Below are positions 22,201 to 34,200 of a stretch of 64,000 nt of DNA, piece after piece. The stretch is from Rugalucina vietnamica. Taxonomy: Eukaryota > Mollusca > Bivalvia > Lucinida > Lucinidae. The number at the start of each line of letters is the position of its first letter. The stretch's first letter is position 1. The stretch spans positions 42,312,329 through 42,376,328 of the forward strand of contig OZ024880.1 in assembly GCA_964017185.1 (NCBI GenBank). Reading direction: 5' to 3'. The translations under genes were made by a program, and so were the position numbers. The notes below the pieces were generated by a model. The model was not told where the DNA came from. It did no database searches and worked only from the letters and a program-made list of their open reading frames with translations.

Positions 22201-25200
22201 GGGCCAGGACCTACTGTTTAGTGAAAGGCCACTGTCCAGGGCCCTTGGGCTTGTTCATATCCGCTGTGACTCCTATGTCTTAATCTGCAGTATCATCTAT
22301 TGTCGTTAACTAGGACCGTTAGTGTCAGGACAGTACATTTACCTCTAGGTTCTAAATTTTCTTTTGTTAATTACTTATGACAAATATGCAGTGTAATACA
22401 CACCATAAAATATGTGGGTGTTCCTTAAATTTAGCTAGTCATATTTTTGTACATTGTACGTTATTCATGTCATTGTGTTTTTTTTTTTTTTTTTTTTTTT
22501 TTTGTTTTTTTTTTTTTTTTTTTTACATCAATGGTACATGTATTGGAATTTGGAAACCCTTGGGATGTTGAAGGTTGTATAAAGGACCCTCACATTACTT
22601 CTGATTGTTTGTGTGTTTCATTGACCCACAGAACACAACATCAGTCAGGCTTTGAAGCTGAATCTTGACATTGTAGTATCCTTGCTTTGTAGACATTGTA
22701 GTATCCTTGCTTGATACAGCATTTTGTACTTTATTTCACAGCAATTGTGACAGTCTACATACCCATAGAGGTCATAGAGGCTGCCCTAAGCCATCATTCC
22801 TAGCTGTAACAAGATTTCCTAATATTTAAAAAAAAATCCTGTAATAAACCAAGAGCCGTTTTGCATAATTATGAATATCAACATAATATCTTTATCTTTC
22901 TCCATTACAAAAACATGTCCATACACTATAAAGATATTTGTGAAGCTGTAAAAAAAGCTCTCACAGTCTTTGTTTTAGAGCTATAATAAGAAAATAAGTT
23001 TACCATTGTACACCCCAGTTTAACTTTTTAAGGTGGGTTTAAGTGGGTATACAGCGGCCCCCGTGATCGAGCGGTTAAGAGCGCTGTTTCTTAATCACTC
23101 AATCATCTCACCGCTGTGTCTGGTGTGGGTTCGAGCCCCGCTCTGGCCACATGTGAGACAAGCCAAGTTCTGCTTGCTGGTGTGCCAGGTGGTTTTTCTT
23201 GGGGTCCTCCAGTTTGCCCACCTACTGATTAGCCTGTCTCATATGAGCTGAAATAATCTTGAAAGGGACATAAAACTGAATTAAAAAAAAAATAAGTGGG
23301 TATACAATTCACGGACATTGTCATGATATCCTGATGGAGAAAAAATGTTTTCTCATCTTCTTGTTCCAGGCATCGGCAGCTCATGTTGACCCAGTTTTCT
23401 CCAAGTTTGAGCCCGCCGTCTGTTTTATCTGTAACAAACCAGCAATGCACAGAGTGGTGAACGGATGGGAACCAGACTACGACAGAAACATGACATGTCT
23501 CGAAGATCCTGATGATATATTAAACTACTGTAAAAAGGTAAGGAAAACTTTGGTAACATTTTGCCATGTCAGTAACATTTACAATATGATTGAAGCAGAT
23601 CCGAAGATCCACTACCACATCTGGCAGTTTCCATGTAAGAAGATTTGATGATAAAATTATTTTTAAGGCTGTTCTTCTTCGTCATCTAATTCAAGAACTT
23701 GAAGAGCATTAAATTTTGATAAAGATGAAAACCTGCACCAAGTGCTGGCAGCTGAGTACTGGCAATATTCTTCGAAACTTGCCCAGGCCAGGAACGGTGT
23801 GTGTAGCATAACAGACCACTCCAGTATGACTCCAACTGTTGTCAGTGGTACAACATCAAAACAAACAACAAAGGATTAATCAGTACTGGCTGTAAGTAGT
23901 CAGTCTGATTCAGAGTGTCCTTAATGATGGTAATTTGACAATTTCCGATCTGCCAAAAATCTTAAACAAGGACATTGTGAGAATGTGATCTGTATGAAAG
24001 CTGCCTGATTGAGATGTTTGTCCATCATAATTTATCAATTTGTCAACATCCGATGGAACAAATAAGCCACTACAGTGGTATTGAGCGAGGATCTGACCAA
24101 CCAGTAAACAGAATAATATATCAAAGGTACTTTGACATCATGGAAAACCTGCTCGAGACTTTATCAACAAACCTGCAGAGGGTCAGTCTGCGCATGACCA
24201 GTCTAATCGGGACCTTCACCATTCACCACCTAGATTCTGATAGATTCATAACATAAATCCCGTCAAAACATGGCTCAGGCTTTAGACATTTCTATCCAAA
24301 CAGGCTTTACCCTAATGAGGTTCAGTTGGCAACAGATCTGGTTGTCTGGTAGATCAATACTTTGCATTATATGTACATTAATATTATGAATTAATTGTCT
24401 GTCTGTGTTCTCTATATGACATGGATCTTTTAAACCTACATCCTGTCATGACCATAAGTGTTGAATTGGATCATGAAATCAACCAACCAACCTAATATCC
24501 TTTTAAGTGTGAGGAAACGGTGGAGAGGCCTGTCTTTGTCAGGGGCAAGTTGTTCAAAATTAATAATGTTGATATAGTATATAAACGTTTCGTTAAAATT
24601 TCAAATGGCAATTTTACAAATTCACTGTTATTTTTTGTTGAAAAAATGTGAGAATCCTTTTCAACGAAAAATAACAGTGTATTTTGCTTTTGAAGACGAT
24701 ATATATGGTTAACAAATTGAGGGCTTAATGACAGAGTTAAGCTAACAAAGTTTTTAACAACTGGGCCCAGATATTTTTGTGGCACAGTTTTCATTTTCTC
24801 GTTTTGAGTACTTGACTTATTGTTCTTTCCATTGAAAAATGGCACCTAGGTGTAGGTATGAAGCTAGAATTCAAAAAAAAGTATAGCAGTTGTTTAATGT
24901 CATCTTGTCAGAGTAGTAAAATCCCAAAATGTCAATGTTATTAAACAGTTATACTGCACTTTGTACTCTATAAACCATTCTCTATGTATTCAAAGGTCTA
25001 GGTATTTGTTTGAATACAAAGATCGTATGTTTGGCTGTGTAGGGCACATATCCAATTACTTTAGGGCAGAATTATATCTAGAGAGTGTAATAAAAAAAAT
25101 GAAAAGTAAAGAATGTCTTGTGTCCGGTTATAGTAGGAAACAAGAGACCAAAAGGAGCTAGTAGACATCCAGATTTTGGTTTTGCTATAGCTATTCCAGG

Positions 25201-28200
25201 TGTTGCGGCATAGGTTTTTGTAATGAATACATAAGATATAATTGGATAGTTACCTAACACAATTCATATCAGCCCTGGTTTGCTTTTTGGCCTATAAAAA
25301 CACAAAGCTAACCTTTCGTCTGTGAAAATTGAGCTGATAGACCATATAACCATTTAACAAGGTTAATTTAGGGACAATGGATAACTGTTTATCACTAATT
25401 TCAAATTAATTCGCATTATTCCTACAGGCCAACTGTTACATGTATGAATATGTAGCCAGAGGTTTTAGGCAAGAAACAAAAATTTGATGTCACGGTCACC
25501 TATAAAGTGAAACTTTATCCCCGCTCCAAAATCTCCTTGAATGCATCTACTGTTCCATACATTACGAAAACACGCCCATGCAATATACAGGGGTATTAAA
25601 GTTGTAAAAAAAACGAAAATTTTCAGTAGAATTATTTTGATATTTTTCTTATTTTTGCTCAAAACATAGATTGTGGGTACACGTTAGAACCGCCTCGCCG
25701 AGGCGGTTCTAACGAGTACCCACAATCTATGTTTTGGAGCAAAAATAAGAAAAATAGGTATACCCCTGCATACCCCAGTTTTTCTATATAAAAGTGGGGT
25801 TTGAGGGGGTATACATTTCACGGACATGTTTTCCTGATGAACACATGTACTAACTCCATGATGATCCATGATAATGTTTGTTTTTTGCAGATTGAATTGT
25901 TCCTCAGATATGTTTGATGTGCAGAAAATAAGAAAATACCACCCTCGAAAATGCAAAAATTAAGTCATTTCATGTTTTTCCTATCCTCTATTTCAGTTAT
26001 ATCCCGACCATGATATCAGAAATATTGTTGAGGCTGCATACAAAGTTGATATAACTGACTGGCCGAAGTTTGATGGTCCTGGCTCGGAGACAAAAATAGT
26101 ACACAACGTCAGACCATTCAAATGTATCGGTAAGTCCTCTATACCACTCTATTGAGACATATATTTTACTGCATTTATGAAGAAACTTATCCATTTATTA
26201 TATTTTCTTGAAGACATGGATTTTTACATATGTGGTCTTGCGTGGTAGAAAAAAATGGAGAAACTAGGGGAAACACTGAATCAGTGACCACTACTCTGCC
26301 ACATTCTTACAACTAGATTTGGACCTAATTTTTTCTCTTTTTTTTTTTAAATTCAGTTTTACGTCCCTTTCAAGATTATTTCAGCTCATATGAGACTGGC
26401 CAATCAGTAGGTGGGGCGAAAACGGGAGAACCCCGAGAAAAACCACCTGGCACACCTGCAAGCAGAACTTGGCTTGTCTCACATGTGGCGGACCTAAGCC
26501 GCAGTAGTGACATTGGACCTTGGCCGCAGTAGTGACATTGGACCTGGGTCGCAGTAGTGACAGATGAAAGGGCCTTGACATTGGACCTGGGTGCAGGTTT
26601 TCTGATGATTGGGCTGATTTCGCTGATTTCATGTATTATTGCATGTATACTCCTTGCTGGGCTTTTTATACCCCCCGCAAAACGAAGTTTTAGGGGGGTA
26701 TACTGTTTTCAGTCTGTCCATGATTCCGTGATTCCGTCATTCCGTCATTCCGTCATTCCGTCAACATTTTGACATCTTTGCTGAATAACTTAAGTAGTTT
26801 TTGCCCGATGTTCTTTAAATTTTCAACACACCTGCACCATAAGACAACACATGTGTGGTATGAATTTAGGGGCCAAAGGGTCAGTTTTGCAAGAGTTATG
26901 GGACTTTTTAAACCTATACATAGAATGTTTGCCATAGTGCTAATAGTGCATACTTTGTGAAATCAACTCCTCCTACAGCTTTCAATATTCTCTTTTGATA
27001 CTTTGCAGATATGTGCCAGAGATATTGAAGATATGCATGAAGAAGTATTATGCTGAAAAAATGAATTTTGACAAATTTACAGCATTTTGAACTTAGCCAA
27101 TTTTCGATAATTGCCATATTCAATAATGGTTGGTAGTGCATAGTTTGTGAAATCAACTCCTCCTAGGGCTTTCAGTATTTCTTTTCAATACTTTGCAGAC
27201 ATGTTCCACACATATTGAAGATGTGCATGAAGAATTATAATGCTGAAAAAAATAATTTTTGACAAATTTACAGCATTTTTCAACATAGCCATTTTTTGAC
27301 CATTGCTTATATACAATAATGATTGGTAGTTCATAGTTTGTGAAATCAACTTCTCCTAGGGCTTTCAGTATTTCTTTTCAATACTTTGCAGACATGTTCC
27401 ACACACATTGAAGATGTGCATGAAGAATTATAATGCTGAAAAAATAATTTTTGACAAATTTACAGCATTTTTTAACATAGCCATTTTTGGACCATTGCTT
27501 AAACAATAATGGTTGGTAGTGCATATTTTGTGAAATCAACTCCTCCTAGGACTTTCAGTATTTCTTTTCAATACTTTGCAGACATGTTCCACACATATTG
27601 AAGATAAGCATGAAGAATTATAATGCTGAAAAAATAATTTTTGACAAATTTACAGCATTTTTCAACATAGCCATTTTTTGACCATTGCTTATATACAAAA
27701 ATGGTTGGTAGTGCACATTTTGTGAAATCAACTCCTCGAAGGGCTTTCAGTATTTCTTTTTGATACTTTGCAGACATCTTCCTCACATATTGAAGATGTG
27801 CATGAAGAATTATAATACTGAAAAATTAATTTTTGACAAATTTACAGCATTTTTTAACATAGTCATTTTTTGACCATTGCTTATATACAATGATGGTTTG
27901 TGAAATCAACTCCTCCTAGGGCTTTCAGTATTTCTTTTCAATACTTTGCAGACATGTTCCACACATATTGAAGATGTGCATGAATAATTATAATACTGAA
28001 AAAGTGATATTTGACAAATTTACATCATTTTTCAACATAGCCATTTCTTGACCATTGCTTATATACAATAATGGTTGGTAGTGCATACTTTGTGAAATCA
28101 ACTCCTCCTAGGGCTTTCAATGTTTCTTTTAGATTCTTTGTAGATTTGTTCCAGATATATTTTAGATGTGCATGAATAATCTTCATGCTGAAAATTTAAT

Positions 28201-31200
28201 TTTTGACAAACTTACAGCTTTTATTTAACTTAGCCAATTTTTACCATTTCTCATGATAAACAATGATCATAGTGCATACAGTGAAATCAACCTCAAGCTT
28301 TCAACAATATATTCTTTTAATATCTTATAGATGTGACTGGCATACTGGGGATGTACATGAAGGATTATAATGCTGAAAAGATATCTTTGACAAATTTTCT
28401 GCATGTTTGACTTAGGAAGTTATTGGCCAGCTTCAGATAATTTTGCGGGGGGTATACTGAAAGCCTTGCTTGCAGCCAATTTCTAGTTGTGACATTTCTA
28501 GTGTTTTATATGGAAGAAAAAACAGACTGAAATAAAAACAAGACAGGAAAGATGAGACAGAATGATTTTTGTAACAGCTGTGATCTACTTGAGCTGCGTC
28601 ATGAGAAAACAGGAACTTTGCCTATGCGAAAACAAAAGCGCAGATCAGCTTCACAGTAACTGCGAAGCTGATCAGCGCCTTTGTTTTCGCTACTTGGATA
28701 GTACAATTTCTCTTCTTTGTAAATCTGAAATTTCAAGCTTCTAGCCATCTTCTGTGCTTGTACAGCTCGGTTTGTGTCAGACCTGGTTGGAAACCCCGAA
28801 GACTGGTTTTCTTGCGCTGTGGCTCACTTTGTATCAAGTTAACAAAACATCACTGGGTTTAGTTATTGTTTATAAATATTTGACTTGTGTTTTTAGGTTG
28901 TTTATGTTATCTAAAATGTTACATTCTAGATCTATTTTAGCCTTTTATGTTAACATTAGCTTTGTTGGTATGGTAGGGCTTTTTGTAGGCAGGCCAGAGA
29001 TCAACCCCCACATGAGGAATATGTCTCTCATGAAGATTTGATCCTGAAAATATGTCTTCCTCATTCCTCAGACTTTACGTGTAACCTGGTTCAGGAAGAG
29101 CAGTCATCAATAAATGGTGCTTGAAAAGTATGTTGAAAACTGGTAATGTATCTCCAAAGAGTCTTGCTTGAGAATAGTCCTATTGCAATAATCAGTGGAG
29201 GAGAGATGCCCAATTGAGTATCACTGACCTAGATAGCTTTGACAGGTAAATGTTACTATTAATAGCAATTTGATACTCAATTGGGCATCTTTTTGTCATT
29301 TTTATAGTACTCTCAGAAAATCAAAAAAATGTATCACAGTTTTTAACCGATTTCCACCAATTTTGGAGAGCTTAAAGATGAATGAATTTCCAAACTTTTG
29401 ACCGTTCAGATTTTTTTTTAATTGTCTAGAAAAAAAGTTATTAAGGTTTAAAATCAGGATTTTTTTCTGATTTTCTGTGATTCCTATTTGGGAGCTAGAA
29501 AAAATAGTGATGCCCATTTAGGAAACGGTGATTCCTATTTAGGAACATATAATAAGATCTATGATTCCTGAATGGGATACAAATAGTTTGTTATGCTTCC
29601 TTGTGAAGAACTTTGTTTACCAGAGCCTCACTGACTTATCTGCCATGTTATTTTCTGAATACCTTTCTGTATGTCATATCGATCATAGAGATGTTCCACA
29701 TTCAACCTTTTTTTTCATTTTAATGGCCAGAGTATATTTTAAGTTCAGTTTCACAATCATTTATACAAGTGCTTTCAGTTATTGATATGCCCCTACCATA
29801 TTCAGAAATAAATTGACAACTCTTCTTGCTTTTGAACAACCTTCACTGGCAAGAAATAGACAATCTGGATGAATTTGTTTATATAATGTGTTAAGTGTGT
29901 CTATAAATATTTACTCTGTATATGCAACTTCCAGAGTTTGTGATGCTGTATGCATTCTTTGATCACATAACATATGGAGCCAAATTTTTAACCAAAAATT
30001 CGCTGATATTCGAGTTTCAAAGAATCCACAAGGAACCATTCTTAATGGTTTGTAATTTGGTTTGTAAATTACGAAAGAATAGCCATTTTTGAACTACGGC
30101 CGAAAATTTGGTGTCTTTATGAGCTCTATTTACAATGTAACACCGCTGATTTTCATTCATTATACATTTTAGAATTTCATGGTAAAGCGGTTGTTACAAT
30201 ATAAAACTAAGCATGTCAGTGTTTTTGCAAAAAAACTAATATTCTACTAGGACGGTTTTATGACCAAAGCTTGCTTATGGGTTCCTTCATGAGGTAAGCA
30301 TGTCTTAAAGTACTCTAAAGTCACCCATGACTTTGTATTCTGTCAAAACGTGGGTTGGCATTTCATCATACAGTTTCATGATTGTTTCACCAAGGGGCTA
30401 AGTGGGCTAAATTTGTTGTTAAGCAATGACTCATATCTCCTCTTCGTGATATTCAAAACCTCTTCTATAGGGTTTAAGTCATGGAAATTAACATGCCAGT
30501 AAAGGATGTCAAAAACTAGTAGTATTAATACAGCTGTACAAGGCAATATTCTTTGTATTCATCCTTAATCCACAAAATACATTATTGATACATGTATTAG
30601 AAGAATGTCTGTCTGTGAATGTCCTGGTGATTCCCTTGGCTTAAAGCCTATACAAGAGGATTTAAATATCATGAATATGAGCAGTGAGACATAGCCTAAG
30701 TATAAATGTTTCTCTGTGAAAGTCCCAGTCCCCTTTGGTATTCTGTGCCAAGAAAACAAACCATGAATTTTATGATGAAATGCCAACCCACGTTTTGGCA
30801 GAATACAAAGATATAGGTGACTCCATAGTACTTTAAGGACTTATGTGTGATCACTGTATATACATGTTTGAAGATTTACTTGTATAAAAAAGCATTGTTT
30901 ATTTTTGTCAACAATATTGTATTCTTTAGCATGCTTTATCATGGGGCTGTTGAATATGTTGCAAATACATGGATTTGTGTATACATGATTGTGAAATGAG
31001 TGGTCAGCTCAGAGCAAGTGAGTCATTTTTTCAGTTACTTCCAGGTTGAAATCGTCGGACCCATTTTTCTTAGCTTTTTGAAAAAAAAAAAAAAGCCAGA
31101 TTTTTCGATGTACAGGGTGTCCCCCCCCCCCAAAAAAAACGTGTCCGCTACAATATATGTTTACTATCTATTTCATTTTTACAGAAAACTCAATCAAACT

Positions 31201-34200
31201 TAGTAGCAGTAAAAACAATGTCTTTAAATATTTAGTAATTGCAATTATGTACTTCGCCTAATATCCGAAATGACCACCATTAGTTTAAATGACCCCTTTT
31301 GGAGCAATGAAAATTTTACATGACACGTTTTATGGTCATTCACTCCCCATTTTGGAATAAAATTTCTACGTTTCACCACATTTTCCCCATGTTTAACAAA
31401 CCCTTTTGATTTTCTAATAATAATTGTTACTTCCTCCTCTTTATAACATTTTCAAGGGAGAATAAAGGCTTGAAAATGCTTGGATATTGTATTTTGTTAC
31501 TTTTTTCAATTTCCAGCAATGCAAGTTGCAGCAGATAGCAGGAAATGACATCATCGATTTGATATGATGTCACTTGCTAATGAAGCACCACCTAGCAAAA
31601 TGGATGTCAGATTCAGAATCAATTAAAATAGCACTACCACTGTGTAAAATATCTTGCTTATATCTGTATTATTTAAAAAGCTATGCACTTTTTTGTAGCG
31701 GCTACGTTTTTTGGGACACCCGGTAGTCATTGACTTCAGTCACATAAGAACCTGAAACAAAAGGCATGTCATCTTTCAGCAAACAATAAGTGCACACGAG
31801 CCGCCCAAAAATACTCACTTCGAGAATTTTCCAGAAAAACATGTTTACACTAACTTTTTCCAGAGAAATACATTTCCATGACCCCAAAATAATCTTTAAT
31901 TTTTCAGATTATGTATCCTAGACATGTAGGCTTTGTGTAATTTTTATTCACATGCATTCCATTTTCCAGGAAATGGGTCCCACGAAAACCAGTTACATTT
32001 CCAATTCTACAAGGTATTTAAAATTTTAAAAGAATAACTATATTTAGTCATTCCTTGTATCTGTGACATCTATTAGCAATAAATTTACATCATCATTTGA
32101 TTGACAGATTAAAAAAACAGTAGATGTCTGTTTAACATACCCCACCCACTCATGTCAGTATTGATAAACTCTTAAGGCATGCTTACCTCATGAAGGAACC
32201 CACAAGCAAGCTTTGCTCGTAAACCGCTCTGGTAGAATATTAGTTTTCTTGCAAAATAACACTGACATGCTTAGTTTTATATTGTAACAACCGCTTTACC
32301 ATGAAATTCTAAAATGTACAATGAATGAAAATCAGAGTGTAACTTTGTAAATAGTGCTGATAAAGACACCAAATTTTCAGCTGTAGTAATGACAACCATG
32401 GTTATTCTTTCATAATTTACAATCAAAATTACAAACCATTAACCATGATTCCTTGTGGATTCTTTGAAACTCAAATATCAGCGAATTTTTTGTTAAAAAA
32501 ATTGGCTCCATATGTTATGTGATCAATTTAGGCATACAGCATCATAACTCTGGAATTTCTATATACAGAGTAAATGTTTATAGACACACTTAACACATTA
32601 TATAAACAAATTCATTCAGATGTCTATATATATTGTTCAAAAGCAAGAAGAGTTGTCAATTTATTTCTGAATATGGCAGGGGCATATCAATAACTGAACG
32701 CACTTGTATAAATGATTGTGAAACTGAACTTAGAATACACTCTGACCATTAAAATGAAAAAAAGGTTGAATGTGGAACATCTCTATGATCGATATGAGAT
32801 ACAGAAAGGTATTCAGAAAATAACTTGACAGTTAAGTCAGTGAGGCTCTGGTAAACAAAGTTCTTCACAAGGAAGCATAACAGACTATTTGTATCCCATT
32901 CAGGAATCATAGATCTTATTATATGTTCCTAAATCGGAATCACCGTTTCCTAAATGGGCATCACTTTTTTTTCTAGCTCCCAAATAGGAATCACAGAAAA
33001 TCAGAAAAAAATCCTGATTTTAAACCTTAATAACTTTTTTTCTAGACAATTAAAAAAAAATCTGAACGGTCAAAAGTTTGGAAATTCATTCATCTTTAAG
33101 TTCTCCAAAATTGGTGGAAATCGGTCAAAAACTGTGATACATTTTTTCGATTTTCTGAGAGTACTATAAAAGTGACAAAAAGATGCCCAATTGAGTATCA
33201 AATTGCTATTAATAGTAACATTTACCTGTCAAAGTAATCTAGGTCAGTGATACTCAATTGGGCATCTCTCCTCCACTGATAATTTACTGTTTCTTTCAGA
33301 TAATTATGCAAAATGCAAAGATTGTGTCAGAAATTTTGATGACATTAATTTTTTTTATAATCTGCCTTTCTTCAGGTGATTTTGAAAGTGAGGCTCTGCT
33401 GGTTCCCCAACATTGTATATTTGACCACGAGCACGACACCAGCCGGTGTGAGAGACCGTCCAGCTGGTCCAAGACGGCAGACAAGATGTGCGGGGGCCGG
33501 GACATGAAGCTGGAGAGCTCCGGCATGCTGGTGGTCTGTGGAACAGACAAGTTCCAGGGTGTAGAATATGTGTGTTGCCCAAAAGGTGAGATTGCTGTCG
33601 TGTTGGTATATTATTGAGCTGTGACAGGATTGAAATTGGTCTTTGGCATTTTTGACCTGTTCAAAGACTGCTGCTGTACAATCACAGAAGAAGGCTAGAA
33701 GTTTGAAAATCTGCTTTTAAGAAGTTACTGCACAGCTGATCTGCAGCTTTGTTTTTGCATAGCTCATCTGCAGCTTTGTTTTTGCATGGCTCATCTGCAG
33801 CTTTGTTTTTGCATAGCTCATCTGCAGCTTTGTTTTTGCATAGCTCATCTGCAGCTTTGTTTTGCATAATGTTTTGTTTTTTGTTTCATGATGTGGCACC
33901 TCTTTTGAATGGCCTCATTGTTTAAAAGATGTTGAATTCTAGGCTCATTTTGTTAGCTCACCTGAGCCGAAGGCTCACAGGTGAGCTTATAGGATAGGCA
34001 GGCATCCGGCGTCCGTCGTCGTCGTCCGTCGTCGTCCGTCCACAATTTCAAAGAAGACTATTTCTGAAGCTAGTGGGCCGATCTTGATCAAATTTAATGT
34101 GAACCATAATTGGGTTGGGGGATTGATGGTATTAGGTTTTGGAGCAGATTGTATCAAAATTGTGGTTTCCATGGCAACAGATAGTTCCCATAGACTTACA

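Larger units (their letters stand above)
29193..33278. mobile_element. 4.1-kb foldback element with about 1.1-kb inverted arms
   Basis: Left arm 29193-30311 and right arm 32168-33278 are inverted copies with many point differences. Outer ends are CAGTGGAGGAGAGATGCCCA and its complement. ATAAT at 29188-29192 and 33279-33283 forms a 5-bp target duplication. The ends also hold an internal pair of GATGCCCAATTGAGTATC in opposite directions. The middle contains two smaller TIR elements and no transposase frame. It lies in APP intron 3, ending 97 bases before exon 4. Confidence 0.88.

Noticed and set aside
22447-22668. Phenylalanine-rich frames near 22.5 kb
   Set aside because: They are produced by a poly-T tract; there is no other support.
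23054-23293. Possible tRNA gene from good A and B boxes
   Set aside because: The sequence continues into a conserved non-tRNA body and poly-A with a 13-bp target duplication, so it is a SINE.
23538-23648. Read-through of APP exon 2 into intron 2
   Set aside because: A GTAAGG donor sits exactly at the family boundary and the next exon joins in phase 0; the extra residues have no E1 counterpart.
29193-33278. Long inverted arms considered as a Polinton-type element
   Set aside because: The duplication is 5 bp, the ends do not begin with AG, the element is short and no coding sequence is present.
33686-33866. Regular 31-base repeats, CRISPR-like at first sight
   Set aside because: The units are contiguous with no variable spacers, and the setting is a eukaryotic intron.
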